Assembly: GCF_014673215.1 (NCBI RefSeq)
Contig: NZ_JACWMS010000003.1
Coordinates: 186,001-250,000, forward strand
DNA: 64,000 nucleotides
Direction of reading: 5' to 3'
Source of the DNA: Gordonia hankookensis
GTDB taxonomy: Bacteria; Actinomycetota; Actinomycetes; Mycobacteriales; Mycobacteriaceae
Positions within the stretch are counted from its first letter, which is position 1. Each line of letters starts with the position of its first letter. The position numbers and the translations under genes were made by a program. This document shows positions 16,937 through 26,229 of the stretch, piece by piece. The notes beneath the pieces are model-generated. The model was not told the origin of the DNA and searched no databases. It worked only from the letters and a program-made list of their open reading frames with translations.

Positions 16937-18157
16937 TCAGTCTCGGAGATCGGCCCGCAGGTTCTCGTCGAGAGCGCCGAGGAACTCCTCGGTGGTCAGA
17001 TACGACTGATCGCCCCCGACGAGCAATGCCAGGTCCTTGGTCATCTTGCCGCCCTCGACGGTGTCGATGACCACGTCCTCGAGCTTCTGCGCGAACTCTC
17101 GGACCTCCGGCGTGTTGTCCAGCTTGCCGCGGTGGTCGAGGCCGCGTGTCCAGGCGAAGATCGACGCGATCGGGTTGGTCGACGTCGGCCTGCCCTGCTG
17201 ATACTGGCGGAAGTGACGCGTCACGGTGCCGTGTGCGGCCTCGGCCTCGCAGGTGCGGCCATCCGGAGTGAGGAGCACCGAGGTCATCAGCCCGAGCGAA
17301 CCGTAGCCCTGCGCCACGGTGTCGGACTGCACGTCACCGTCGTAGTTCTTGCACGCCCAGACGTAGCCGCCCTCCCATTTCAGGCAGGAGGCCACCATGT
17401 CGTCGATGAGGCGGTGCTCATAGTGCAGCCCGGCCGCGTCGAACTCCGCTTTGAACTCCTTCTCGAACACGTCGGAGAAGATGTCCTTGAATGCGCCGTC
17501 GTAGGCCTTCATGATCGTGTTCTTGGTCGACAGGTAGACCGGATAGTTCCGCTGCAAGCCGTAGTTGAACGATGCGCGGGCGAAGTCCTCGATCGACTTG
17601 TTGACGTTGTACATACCCATCACCACGCCGCCCTCGTCGGGCATCTTCACGATCTCGTGTTCGATCGGCTCGGAACCGTCGTCCGGGGTGAACGTGATGG
17701 TGACGGTGCCACCCGTGGGCACCTTGAAATCCGTTGCACGGTACTGGTCGCCGAAGGCGTGGCGGCCGATGACCACCGGCTTAGTCCAGCCGGGAACCAG
17801 TCGGGGAACGTTGGAGATGATGATCGGCGACCGGAAGATCGTGCCGCCCAAGATGTTACGGATCGTGCCGTTGGGCGACCGCCACATCTTCTTCAGCCCG
17901 AACTCCTCCACCCGTGCCTCGTCGGGCGTGATGGTGGCGCACTTGACGCCCACTCCGTGCTTCTGGATGGCCTGCGCGGCGTCGACGGTCACCTGGTCGT
18001 CGGTCCGGTCGCGGTGTTCGATGCCGAGGTCGTAGTAGTCGAGGTCGATGTCGAGGTACGGGTGTATCAGCTTCTCTTTGATGAACTGCCAGATGATGCG
18101 GGTCATCTCGTCGCCGTCGAGTTCTACGACCGTTCCTTCGACCTTGATCTTGCCCAT
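16937..18157 (-). CDS. icd: NADP-dependent isocitrate dehydrogenase (homodimeric type)
   Basis: A 406-residue enzyme of the eukaryote-like NADP-IDH subfamily (Icd1 of mycobacteria), which converts isocitrate to 2-oxoglutarate in the TCA cycle. Recognisable parts are [14 protein letters not shown] at the start, [16 protein letters not shown] for the substrate phosphorylation/binding loop, and [11 protein letters not shown] with [15 protein letters not shown] near the C-terminus. MGKIKVEG is the expected N-terminus, with GAGGAGG upstream; the frame is open further but without similarity. It lies between the MFS gene and the cutinase gene and precedes the methionine genes as in M. tuberculosis. 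Confidence 0.95.
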   Translation of the reverse strand: MGKIKVEGTVVELDGDEMTRIIWQFIKEKLIHPYLDIDLDYYDLGIEHRDRTDDQVTVDAAQAIQKHGVGVKCATITPDEARVEEFGLKKMWRSPNGTIRNILGGTIFRSPIIISNVPRLVPGWTKPVVIGRHAFGDQYRATDFKVPTGGTVTITFTPDDGSEPIEHEIVKMPDEGGVVMGMYNVNKSIEDFARASFNYGLQRNYPVYLSTKNTIMKAYDGAFKDIFSDVFEKEFKAEFDAAGLHYEHRLIDDMVASCLKWEGGYVWACKNYDGDVQSDTVAQGYGSLGLMTSVLLTPDGRTCEAEAAHGTVTRHFRQYQQGRPTSTNPIASIFAWTRGLDHRGKLDNTPEVREFAQKLEDVVIDTVEGGKMTKDLALLVGGDQSYLTTEEFLGALDENLRADLRD

Positions 18158-18508
18158 ACGGCTTTGCGTCCTCCTCGGCACGACCGACAGCCCCTGTGCT
18201 TGTGGCAGGGCTGCCTGCATTCCACACGCTGCGGGTATCCAAACGTAGTACGGCAGGTGATCCGCTCGCGCGATCAGCGCTTTAACAGAACGCGCGTACT
18301 GCTAGTTGTGAGCGTACCGCCGGTCGGTGGTGGAGGGCGCACAGGCGGTCGGGCCGTCGATCGTCCCGAACGGCTATCGGCGCAGCCTCGAGAGGGTTGC
18401 ACAAGCGCACCGGGAAAGCACCCTCCTCACGACCTTCGTCGCCAATAGGTCGACGAGACCATTGAGGAGGGCGCTTTTCGGGGGCACTTTCGGCTCAAGC
18501 CGTCCGGG
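18158..18508. other. 351-base intergenic region with icd 5' region and a long hairpin
   Basis: No gene is seen on either strand. The left part holds the GAGGAGG ribosome site and presumed promoter of icd, although I cannot pick a convincing -10. The right part contains the long stem-loop at 18414-18489 just downstream of the cutinase gene. Confidence 0.6.
18414..18489 (-). terminator. Long imperfect stem-loop downstream of the cutinase-like gene
   Basis: AAAGC-a-CCCTCCTCA at 18415-18429 pairs with TGAGGAGGG-c-GCTTT at 18473-18487, one mismatch in 15 bp. The 43-base loop contains a further CGTCG/CGACG pairing. It lies 20 bases after the stop of the minus-strand gene and is the natural candidate for its terminator. 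Confidence 0.6.
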
Positions 18509-20350
18509 CTACTCCCCGTCGTCGTCACCGGAATTGCTGGATGCCGAACTCTTGGCGGTGCCACCGCCGGTCCCCGAAGTGACTGCCGAACCGGTCCCAC
18601 GATCGTCACCGGTGTCGCTGTCGCCGGGCGTCGTGCCGCCGCTGTCGGCCGCGCTCTCCGACGCCGGAGCAGACCCCGCACCCGCAGACCCGGTGCCGCC
18701 TGTGTCGGTGCCGCCCGTGTCGGTGCCGTCCGTGCGTGGGCTGCCAGTGCCGGTGGAGTCGGTCCCGGTGACACCGGCGCCGTTCTCGACGCCCGAACCG
18801 GAATCCGCGACCGACGGCTCCGGATCGGCGACCGCGGGTGGGGTGTAGGTGTACGCCGGCGCCTGAGCAGCACCGGCCGCGGAGTCCGCCGCAGCCGAGT
18901 TGCCCTGCGACGCCGCAGAAGACGAGGGACCCGGCAGAGCGGAATCAGTTACCGGCGCGCTGCTGTCGGCACCCTGCGGTTCCTCGATGGCGGCGACCGC
19001 TCGCAGCACGGCGACCCTGTTCTCTGCCGGCGGGTCATCCATCACACCGGCCGCCGGCACGGTCGCGCCGCCGGCGGAGGCGAGCATCTGGGGACCGGGG
19101 ATCTGCTCGGCCAGGAATCGCACATAGTTCACCGGGGCGAGGATGATGCTCTTCGCGCTCGCGGCGAGCGCGGCAACACCGGCCTTGACCTCGTCCGGCG
19201 CCCCATGGACGATGCCGTCGATGATCGCCTCGAAGACGAAGAGATCCGGCAGATAGGCGCCGTAGCCGAGATCGGGCAGCTGGGGCAGCTGCGCCTGGAT
19301 CAGGCGGACCAGAGGCTGCAGGTTCGCCAACGAGGCACCGTCGGGCAGATCGACGGTCCAGTGGCCGGCGAGGAAGTCGGGGATCTCGGCGCCGTCGATC
19401 CCGATCGCCTCGGCACCTTGACGGATGACGCCGACGATCGCAGAATCCTGCGGAACCATGCAGGTGGTGGTCGAACCGGCCACACATTCGGTGGTCGGCC
19501 AATCAGCCGGATCCAGGTACATGCGGTACGGGTAGTAGTTGTGCTTGGTGAAGTAGCCGACCAGGCCGTCGATCGCCCCGATCGGATCATGGAGCGGATC
19601 AGGGAGGTCGCAGATCGGGTCGCCTGCCGCGCACACCGTGGTCACCGGAATGGTCCCGAAACCGTCGTCGCGAGGGCCGGTCATCGTCAGTCCGGGGATC
19701 ACACCGATCAACGCCAGTTCGATGCCCTCACCCGCGACGGTTCCGTCACGACGCGGGTCGGCGTAGAGCTCGCCGGTGATGTTCGTTGTGTCGATCGTGG
19801 CGGTCACAGGGACCCCGTTCTCGTCCAGGACCGGGTTGCCGTCCTCATCGAGGAGTACACCCGTCATGTCCCGATCGTTTCCGAGGTCGGACAGCACGTC
19901 ACCGGCGACTCGGGCACCTTGTGAATATCCGGCGACGACCACTGGCTTGTCAGTGCCGCACGCGTGTTGGTAGGTGGCGATGGCGGAACGCGTCGCCACC
20001 TCCCCCTGAGCCACGCTGTCGTCGTAGCCTGCTGCGCCGAGCGGCCAGAGCGTTGTCGGATAGTCGGCGTAGATGACCTGGTAGGGCGCGCCGGCGTATT
20101 CGGTGTCGTCACGGGTGCCCAGCGTGTTGTCCAGTCCCGTTCCGCTGTACCGCTGCTTGATGCCGATCATCGCCGCGCCATCGGGATCGTTCGTCCCCCC
20201 GACGATGACGACCGCTCCCCCGCCGCAATCGGCGGCCGCGGCGGTGCCCACGGCCCCCGGTATGCAGAACGCCGCGACGACGGCCAGGCTGGAGCACACG
20301 GCGATGAGCACAACGGAGGCCCGACGCGACATCGGGAAGCGGGTTGTCAT
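18509..20350 (-). CDS. Secreted cutinase/PE-PPE-type alpha/beta hydrolase with long Ser/Gly/Thr tail
   Basis: A 613-residue exported protein. An N-terminal signal segment (about 12-40, hydrophobic, ending AAAADC) is followed by a cutinase-like fold with the nucleophile motif GYSQGA and KHNYYPYRMY, features of the PE-PPE/cutinase hydrolases of mycolate bacteria that act on esters at the cell surface. The last 170 or so residues are low complexity, rich in Ser, Gly, Thr, Asp and Ala, with repeated TGGTD-like units, and probably span the cell wall. Start is ATG 20350; ATG 20332 is possible. Substrate unknown. Confidence 0.8.
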   Translation of the reverse strand: MTTRFPMSRRASVVLIAVCSSLAVVAAFCIPGAVGTAAAADCGGGAVVIVGGTNDPDGAAMIGIKQRYSGTGLDNTLGTRDDTEYAGAPYQVIYADYPTTLWPLGAAGYDDSVAQGEVATRSAIATYQHACGTDKPVVVAGYSQGARVAGDVLSDLGNDRDMTGVLLDEDGNPVLDENGVPVTATIDTTNITGELYADPRRDGTVAGEGIELALIGVIPGLTMTGPRDDGFGTIPVTTVCAAGDPICDLPDPLHDPIGAIDGLVGYFTKHNYYPYRMYLDPADWPTTECVAGSTTTCMVPQDSAIVGVIRQGAEAIGIDGAEIPDFLAGHWTVDLPDGASLANLQPLVRLIQAQLPQLPDLGYGAYLPDLFVFEAIIDGIVHGAPDEVKAGVAALAASAKSIILAPVNYVRFLAEQIPGPQMLASAGGATVPAAGVMDDPPAENRVAVLRAVAAIEEPQGADSSAPVTDSALPGPSSSAASQGNSAAADSAAGAAQAPAYTYTPPAVADPEPSVADSGSGVENGAGVTGTDSTGTGSPRTDGTDTGGTDTGGTGSAGAGSAPASESAADSGGTTPGDSDTGDDRGTGSAVTSGTGGGTAKSSASSNSGDDDGE

Positions 20351-20593
20351 ACGTTCGGCCTTCGTCCGACCTGGCGCGGATCGGACCTGATACGCGTCCC
20401 CAGGGCTGGCCACAGACTAGATACACGATTGCAAACAACGAATCCCCGTTAGTGACGCTAATGATTTTTAACTGGGGTTTTGCCAACGCTAGACGGAAAG
20501 TTCATTCCTTTGGACGACAGGCGTGGTCAGATCGGATCACCGCGATCAGGAGGGTTCTCGCGTCGCCGGAGCCGTGTTATATCCTTGACGCCA
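20351..20593. other. Intergenic region between cutinase-like gene and metY riboswitch
   Basis: No gene is seen. The stretch 20430-20520 is AT-rich for this genome and likely carries the promoter of the minus-strand cutinase-like gene. On the plus strand TTATAT at 20577-20582, preceded by TG, is a good -10 for the metY transcript and would start RNA close to the riboswitch. Confidence 0.5.
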
Positions 20594-20730
20594 GGTCATG
20601 AGCATCAGCGCAAAGCCCCGGCTTGCTGATCGGCAACCCTCCATCCGCGGTGGGGTGCTCCGGGTGATGACCGGGTTGAGGAACACGAGTTCGAGTTCCC
20701 CGGCAAGCGCGGGTCCGAAGGTCGGACCCC
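20594..20730 (+). ncRNA. SAM-IV riboswitch upstream of metY
   Basis: The sequence fits the actinobacterial SAM-IV class: P1 pairs GGTCAT (20594-20599) with ATGACC (20667-20672), P2 pairs ATCAGC with GCTGAT, and AAGCCCCGGCTTGCTGAT, CGGCAACCCTCC, CGCGGTGGGGTGC and GGCAAGCGCGGGTCC follow in the known order. It ends with an 8-bp hairpin (GGGTCCGA / TCGGACCC). It sits between a TTATAT -10 and metY, where it would lower expression of methionine synthesis genes when S-adenosylmethionine is abundant. Confidence 0.92.
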
Positions 20731-20777
20731 ACCAGGGTCGTTGCACCCTGCCGACCGTAGAAAGCGATGACACAGTC

Positions 20778-22103
20778 ATGTCCGACGCCCCCGAAGACAC
20801 CAATCCAGTCGACACCTGGAGCTTCGAGACCATACAGATCCACGCGGGTCAGACCGCCGACCCGACAACCAACGCCCGAGCGTTACCGCTGTACCAGACC
20901 ACGTCGTACGTCTTCAACGACACGCAGCACGCCGCGAATCTCTTCGGTCTGGCCGAACCGGGCAACATCTACACCCGGATCATGAACCCGACGCAGGACG
21001 CGGTCGAGCAGCGCATCGCCGCACTCGAAGGGGGCGTCGCCGCCCTGCTGGTGGCCTCCGGGCAGGCGGCCGAGACGTACTCGATCCTCAACATCGTCGA
21101 GAACGGCGGACACGTCGTATCCAGCCCGCGTCTGTACGGCGGTACCTACAACCTCTTCCACTACACCTTGCCGAAGCTCGGCATCGAGGTCTCCTTCGTC
21201 GACGATCCCGAGGATCTCGACTCATGGCAGGCCGCGATCAAGGACAACACGCGAGCCGTGTTCGGCGAGACGATCTCCAACCCCAACAACGAGATCCTCG
21301 ACATCGAGGGCATCGCCGAGGTCGCACACCGCAATCAACTGCCACTGATCGTCGACAACACCGTCGCCACGCCGTACCTGCTCAATCCACTGGCACACGG
21401 GGCCGACATCGTCGTGCACTCGGCCACCAAGTACATCGGCGGCCACGGCACCGCGATCGGTGGCGTGATCGTCGACGGTGGCACATTCGACTGGCGGGCC
21501 CAGCGCGACGGCAAGGATCTCTACCCGGGTTTCACCACTCCGGACGCGAGCTATCACGGCGCGGTCTTCGCGGACCTCGGTGCACCTGCCTACGCATTGA
21601 AGGCGCGGGTGCAATGGCTCCGCGACACCGGTGCCGCGATCTCGCCGTTCAACGCATTCCTGCTGGCGCAGGGGCTCGAGACGCTGAGCCTGCGCGTCGA
21701 GCGCCACGTGTCCAATGCACAGCGCATCGCCGAGTTCCTCGAGCAGCACGCACAGGTGGAATCGGTTGCGTACGCAGGACTCTCGTCGTCGGCGTGGTAC
21801 CAACGCGGACAGAAGCTGCTCCCCAGGGGACAAGGTGCGATCGTCTCGTTCGAGATCACCGGCGGCGTCGACGCCGGCAAGAGCTTTGTCGATGCCCTAG
21901 GACTGCACAGTCATGTCGCGAACATCGGTGACGTACGGTCGCTGGTGATCCACCCCGCATCGACCACGCACAGCCAGCTGACACCCGAGGAACAGGTCGC
22001 CGCGGGCGTCACCCCCGGACTGGTACGCCTGGCGGTCGGAATCGAGGGCATCGACGACATCATCGCCGACCTCGAGCAGGGGTTCGCGGCGGCGGCACGA
22101 TAA
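20778..22103 (+). CDS. metY: O-acetylhomoserine sulfhydrylase
   Basis: A 441-residue Cys/Met metabolism PLP enzyme. Lys218 in HSATKYIGGHG is the PLP lysine, YTRIMNPTQDAVEQRIAALEGG and SNPNNEILDIEGIAEVAH are typical of O-acetylhomoserine (thiol)-lyases, and the full length is as expected. It joins O-acetylhomoserine and sulfide to homocysteine. ATG 20778 is chosen as the first with the conserved N-terminus. It follows a SAM-IV riboswitch and precedes metX, whose product it uses, so the two form a methionine synthesis unit. Confidence 0.95.
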   Translation: MSDAPEDTNPVDTWSFETIQIHAGQTADPTTNARALPLYQTTSYVFNDTQHAANLFGLAEPGNIYTRIMNPTQDAVEQRIAALEGGVAALLVASGQAAETYSILNIVENGGHVVSSPRLYGGTYNLFHYTLPKLGIEVSFVDDPEDLDSWQAAIKDNTRAVFGETISNPNNEILDIEGIAEVAHRNQLPLIVDNTVATPYLLNPLAHGADIVVHSATKYIGGHGTAIGGVIVDGGTFDWRAQRDGKDLYPGFTTPDASYHGAVFADLGAPAYALKARVQWLRDTGAAISPFNAFLLAQGLETLSLRVERHVSNAQRIAEFLEQHAQVESVAYAGLSSSAWYQRGQKLLPRGQGAIVSFEITGGVDAGKSFVDALGLHSHVANIGDVRSLVIHPASTTHSQLTPEEQVAAGVTPGLVRLAVGIEGIDDIIADLEQGFAAAAR

Positions 22104-22156
22104 CCGGAGATCAACGGAGACAGGGGAACCGAGGTGCAGCGCAGAGTGAGTGAAAC

Positions 22157-23305
22157 GTGTCGGTGAGCATCGAACCGAAGACCGAGTCAGCTGACCGGCC
22201 CGACTGGGAGCAGTTGCCCGACGGGGCGACGTCCAGCCTGCAGATCGGCTCGGTCTCGCTCGACAACGGCGGGCAGATCGACAACGTCACCCTGGCCTTC
22301 CAGCGCTGGGGGACGTTGTCGCCGACGCGCGACAACGTCATCCTCACTCTGCATGCCCTCACCGGCGACTCGCACGTGACCGGGCCGTCGAACGCGGAGC
22401 ATCCGTCCCCGGGCTGGTGGGACGGACTCATCGGTCCCGGATGCGCGATCGACACCGACGAATGGTGCGTCATCTCCGCCAACGTACTCGGCGGTTGTCG
22501 GGGATCCACCGGACCCGCGTCACCGGATCCCGATGGGCAGCCGTGGGGTTCACGCTTCCCGCAGATCACCGTCCTGGATCAGGTCCGCGCGGAGCGACTG
22601 CTCCTCGAGCACCTCGACATCGCAGGGATCGGTGCCGTCATCGGCGGCTCGATGGGTGGCGCACGCGCTCTGGAATGGGCGATCGAGTATCCCGAGATGG
22701 TCCGCAGCGCGCTGGTCCTCGCCGTCGGGGCGAGGGCGACCGCTGACCAGATCGGTACGCAGACAACACAGATCGCGGCGATCAAGGCCGATCCCGACTG
22801 GCAGGGCGGCGATTACCACGGCACCGGGCGCGTGCCGTCGACCGGCATGGGCGTGGCACGCCGGATCGCCCACCTGACGTACCGCGGAGAGGCGGAGCTC
22901 GACCAGCGGTTCGCCGATCAGCCTCAGGGAGACGAGGAGCCACTGACCGGAGGCCGGTACGCGGTGGACAGTTATCTGCAGCATCAGGCCGACAAGCTGA
23001 TCGGCCGCTTCGATCCCGGCAGCTACGTGGTGCTGAGCAACGTCCTCAACCACCACGACGTCGGCCGCGACCGAGGCGGCATCGAGGCCGCACTGAGCCG
23101 TTGTCAGGTGCCCGTCATCGTCGGCGGCATCGTTTCGGACCGCCTCTACCCCTTGCGCTTACAGGTCGAGCTCGCCGAACTGCTCGGCAACTGCGTGGGC
23201 GGCCTACAGGTGGTCCACTCGGACAACGGTCATGACGGGTTCCTCACCGAGTTCGACGCGATCAGCGATCTGCTCAAGCAGACCGTCGAACTCGCCCGCA
23301 GCTGA
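22157..23305 (+). CDS. metX: Homoserine O-acetyltransferase
   Basis: A 382-residue alpha/beta-hydrolase-fold acyltransferase. Motifs are [30 protein letters not shown], nucleophile Ser165 in [14 protein letters not shown] and the catalytic His359 in [11 protein letters not shown]. It makes O-acetylhomoserine, the substrate of MetY just upstream. Two GTG starts lie 6 bases apart (22157 and 22163); the first is used. It lies 53 bases after metY and is read with it. The next gene is convergent, 14 bases away, with no visible terminator. Confidence 0.95.
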   Translation: MSVSIEPKTESADRPDWEQLPDGATSSLQIGSVSLDNGGQIDNVTLAFQRWGTLSPTRDNVILTLHALTGDSHVTGPSNAEHPSPGWWDGLIGPGCAIDTDEWCVISANVLGGCRGSTGPASPDPDGQPWGSRFPQITVLDQVRAERLLLEHLDIAGIGAVIGGSMGGARALEWAIEYPEMVRSALVLAVGARATADQIGTQTTQIAAIKADPDWQGGDYHGTGRVPSTGMGVARRIAHLTYRGEAELDQRFADQPQGDEEPLTGGRYAVDSYLQHQADKLIGRFDPGSYVVLSNVLNHHDVGRDRGGIEAALSRCQVPVIVGGIVSDRLYPLRLQVELAELLGNCVGGLQVVHSDNGHDGFLTEFDAISDLLKQTVELARS

Positions 23306-23319
23306 GTCCCGGCCGGACC

Positions 23320-24867
23320 CTACCGCGAGGGCACCGGTGTGGTGGTCGATGACGCCTCGGTCGAGTCCCCCGACGTCGGTGCCGTGGGTGTCACCCGCTG
23401 CTGCGCTCCCCGCGGTGATGTCGTCGTCGCGGGCGCCTGCTCGGGCGGCGGCGGTGTCGGCTGCGTCGTCTGCGGCTGGAAGCCGGGAGGCAACAGGTCC
23501 GGCGGGATCGTCGGCGTGGGCCGGGTACCGGTAGGCCACGGCAGCGACGGAAGCGGATATGGCAAGAGTGTCCGCGTGGTCGTCGAGGGCTGGTCCGGTT
23601 GCTGCGTGGTGGGCGGCAACTCGGTGGTGGCCCAGCCGGGTGATTCGTTCCACCGCGGTTCGGGCTGACGGGTGGTCGGCACCACTTGTTCCTCGGTCGG
23701 CACCTGGACCACCGGAGGCGGTGCGACCGCCGTGGTGGTCGTGGCGGGCTGTTGCGGGGCCGGTGAGGTCGTGACCGCAGAGGAGGAGGTGGTCGACGAG
23801 GTCGTGGGTGCGGCCGTCGACGACGGAGCAGGCTCATTCTGCCCGGTCAGCGATGAACTCACGGCGAAGATCGTCATCATCGCAGCGGCGATGATGGCGC
23901 CGACCACGGCCAGTGGCGTCGCGGAGAGCCACTCGCGATTCCGTTTTCCGCCGATGAACGCGAGCCGGGACGGACTGTCGGCGGCCGTCTTGGTCCGGGC
24001 CAGGATCGCCGCGCCGATGGATGCGGCGAGTTCGGGGGCCTCGGGGACGACCACCTCGAGCGCATGCTCACGGTCGACCATCGCGCGCACCGCAGGCAGG
24101 TTGGCGATGCCGCCCACCAGGACGACCGCCTGGGGCGGCGTGCCGCGATCGGCGCCCTCGGACAGGTAGCGCGCCAACACTTCTCGTGCATCGTCGACCA
24201 TCGGGGCGATCGCCGCGTCGATGGTGTCCTGGGTGAGCGTCATGTGCCCGCCACCGTCGGCGAGCAGGATCGAACCAGCCGCCGCGGACAGACCCGGTGC
24301 AGAGAACTCCTCCTTGGCGGTACGGCACGCACTGAGGAGGGCACGCCGGCGGACCCGGGCTCCGGTCGGCTCGGCGACGTTGTCGTCGGCGACCAGTTGA
24401 CCGACGATCGACCGATCGAGGCGACGGCCGGTCAGCGCACGCGATCGTTCCGTCGCCGAGATCCGATTGGTCGCGGGTTCGACGGTGTACAGCGACATCC
24501 CGGTGTCGCCGCAATCGACGACCACCACGGATTCGAACCTGTTGATCTGGCCGGTCGCCGACAGATACGCGACGACGGCCTCGTCGTCGTTGACCAAGTG
24601 GATCTGACGACGCGGACCGGCGCCCCGCGACTGGAGCTCCCAGCGTTGTTTGGTGGTGCGTGCGGCCACGCCGATCGGACCGACCCGCAGGTCCGCGTCG
24701 CGCGCGGCCCCGAGCATCAGGTCGATCCCGGCGTTCACCCGTCCGGCGACGTCGAGTCCGTCGCTGCGGTCGACGTCGATCACCCGCGTGTCCACGACAC
24801 TGCGCCCGACGTCGTCGCGGGTGAGCAGGACGTAGTGGATCATTCCGTCGCCTGCCGAGACACCCAT
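23320..24867 (-). CDS. Membrane-anchored Hsp70-like ATPase with Pro/Thr-rich tail
   Basis: A 515-residue protein. Residues 1-295 look like a compact Hsp70/actin-type ATPase: VVVDCGDTGMSLYTVE at 115-130 resembles phosphate loop 2, HLVNDDEAVVAYL and ACRTAKEEFS match Hsp70 helices, and VVLVGGIANLPAVRAMV at 248-264 is the adenosine motif. The usual peptide-binding domain is missing. Instead there is one membrane helix (about 318-340) and about 175 Pro/Thr/Ser-rich residues, presumably outside the cell. No other start lies upstream in frame. Function is unknown; comparable Hsp70-like proteins occur in mycolate bacteria, with no assigned role I can cite. Confidence 0.75.
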   Translation of the reverse strand: MGVSAGDGMIHYVLLTRDDVGRSVVDTRVIDVDRSDGLDVAGRVNAGIDLMLGAARDADLRVGPIGVAARTTKQRWELQSRGAGPRRQIHLVNDDEAVVAYLSATGQINRFESVVVVDCGDTGMSLYTVEPATNRISATERSRALTGRRLDRSIVGQLVADDNVAEPTGARVRRRALLSACRTAKEEFSAPGLSAAAGSILLADGGGHMTLTQDTIDAAIAPMVDDAREVLARYLSEGADRGTPPQAVVLVGGIANLPAVRAMVDREHALEVVVPEAPELAASIGAAILARTKTAADSPSRLAFIGGKRNREWLSATPLAVVGAIIAAAMMTIFAVSSSLTGQNEPAPSSTAAPTTSSTTSSSAVTTSPAPQQPATTTTAVAPPPVVQVPTEEQVVPTTRQPEPRWNESPGWATTELPPTTQQPDQPSTTTRTLLPYPLPSLPWPTGTRPTPTIPPDLLPPGFQPQTTQPTPPPPEQAPATTTSPRGAQQRVTPTAPTSGDSTEASSTTTPVPSR

Positions 24868-24983
24868 CGACGTGGAATCATCCGGAATCGTCGGGTCGGC
24901 GGTGTTGATCGTCGAAGTGATACGTACTCCCCAGCTGTTGGCGCCCCCTCGGGCCTCAGGTCACGTGTTGGTATCTATTGTAA

Positions 24984-25310
24984 TCAATCTGTGCCCAACG
25001 GATCGATTGACGTCGCCAGCCACAGAATGAGGGTGCCGGTGGCCGCCATCGCCGCGACGTCGAAGAAACGTCCTCTGACCTGGAGAAGTCCCGCTCGCGA
25101 CGACGGAATCAGGGATCTCAGGACCGCACCGAGCAGCAGCGCCGATCCGAAGACGAATGCGCCACGCCGCCAGCGGTCGAACAGCACCAGCACGGCGGCG
25201 ACCAGAAGGCCCAGCAATACGACGAAGTAGGGGATCTGAACCAGATAACGCCTGACCTGTCGCACGTGCCGAATCCGCTCGACGCGGCCATCGGCACCGG
25301 TCCCGGTCAC
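24984..25310 (-). CDS. DUF3017 small membrane protein
   Basis: A 108-residue protein with two hydrophobic hairpin-like segments (about 25-43 and 50-66) and a third near the C-terminus. [33 protein letters not shown] fits the DUF3017 family, which follows folD in mycobacteria (Rv3355c). The GTG start overlaps the folD stop by 4 bases, so it is co-translated with FolD. No function is known. Confidence 0.8.
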   Translation of the reverse strand: MTGTGADGRVERIRHVRQVRRYLVQIPYFVVLLGLLVAAVLVLFDRWRRGAFVFGSALLLGAVLRSLIPSSRAGLLQVRGRFFDVAAMAATGTLILWLATSIDPLGTD

Positions 25311-26185
25311 CCGACAGGTCCCGGTCCGGCACGACCGGCGAGTTGCGCTTCCGCACGCTCGACAACGTTGACGAGCAGGAACGCGCGGGTCAGCGGCCCG
25401 ACTCCCCCGGGATTGGGTGACACGTGGCCCGCGACGTCCCAGACGTCAGGAGCGACGTCACCGGTGAGTCCGGCCTCGGTGCGGCTGACCCCGACGTCGA
25501 TGACCGCGGCACCCGGCTTGACCATGTCCTTGGTGATGAGGTGCGGGACTCCGGCTGCGGCGATCACGACGTCGGCCCGCGACACCTCGGACGCAAGATC
25601 GCGGGTGCCGGTGTGACAGAGCGTGACGGTCGCGTTCTCACTGCGCCGCGTCAGCAGCAGACCGATCGGTCGCCCGATGGTGACCCCGCGCCCGACGACG
25701 GTCACCCGTGCGCCCTTGATGGGGATGTCGTATCGCCTCAGCAGGTGGACGATGCCCCGCGGAGTGCACGGCAACGTCGACTCCTTGCCGAGCACCAGAC
25801 GTCCCAGGTTGATCGGATGGAGACCGTCGGCGTCCTTCGACGGGTCGATGCGCTCCAACGCGGCGTTCTCGTCGAGATGACCGGGCAACGGCAACTGGAC
25901 GATGTAGCCGGTGCAGTTGGGGTCGTCGTTGAGCTCGTCGATCGCGGCGTTCAGTTCCTCGGTCGTCGCATCCGCCGGGAGGTCCTTACGGATCGAGGCC
26001 ACGCCGATACGCGCACAGTCGGCGTGCTTACCCTTCACGTAGGACTGCGAACCGGGGTCATCCCCGACCAGGACGGTACCGAGACCGGGCATGATGCCCT
26101 CGGCACGCAGCTTCTCCACCCGGACCCCGAGATCGGAGAAGATCTCGTCACGAGTGACCTTGCCGTCGAGTCGTATAGCGCTCAC
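25307..26185 (-). CDS. folD: Bifunctional methylenetetrahydrofolate dehydrogenase/cyclohydrolase FolD
   Basis: A 292-residue enzyme interconverting 5,10-methylene- and 10-formyl-tetrahydrofolate. Conserved pieces are [18 protein letters not shown] with catalytic Tyr49 and Lys53, [26 protein letters not shown], the NADP loop [13 protein letters not shown] and [21 protein letters not shown] 26185 gives MSAIRLDGK, as in mycobacterial FolD; longer in-frame starts lack similarity. It is divergent from the dehydratase-like gene and overlaps DUF3017 downstream. Confidence 0.95.
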   Translation of the reverse strand: MSAIRLDGKVTRDEIFSDLGVRVEKLRAEGIMPGLGTVLVGDDPGSQSYVKGKHADCARIGVASIRKDLPADATTEELNAAIDELNDDPNCTGYIVQLPLPGHLDENAALERIDPSKDADGLHPINLGRLVLGKESTLPCTPRGIVHLLRRYDIPIKGARVTVVGRGVTIGRPIGLLLTRRSENATVTLCHTGTRDLASEVSRADVVIAAAGVPHLITKDMVKPGAAVIDVGVSRTEAGLTGDVAPDVWDVAGHVSPNPGGVGPLTRAFLLVNVVERAEAQLAGRAGPGPVG

Positions 26186-26229
26186 GGAGATCCATTGTTC
26201 CATCCGCCGCGTCGGTACTGTGGATCGAC

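Noticed and set aside
18158-18508. Possible small RNA or tRNA in the icd-cutinase gap
   Set aside because: Apart from the hairpin no conserved RNA pattern was recognised, and no T-loop or CCA end is present.
23320-24867. Assignment as DnaK
   Set aside because: The peptide-binding domain is absent and a membrane helix with a Pro/Thr tail takes its place.
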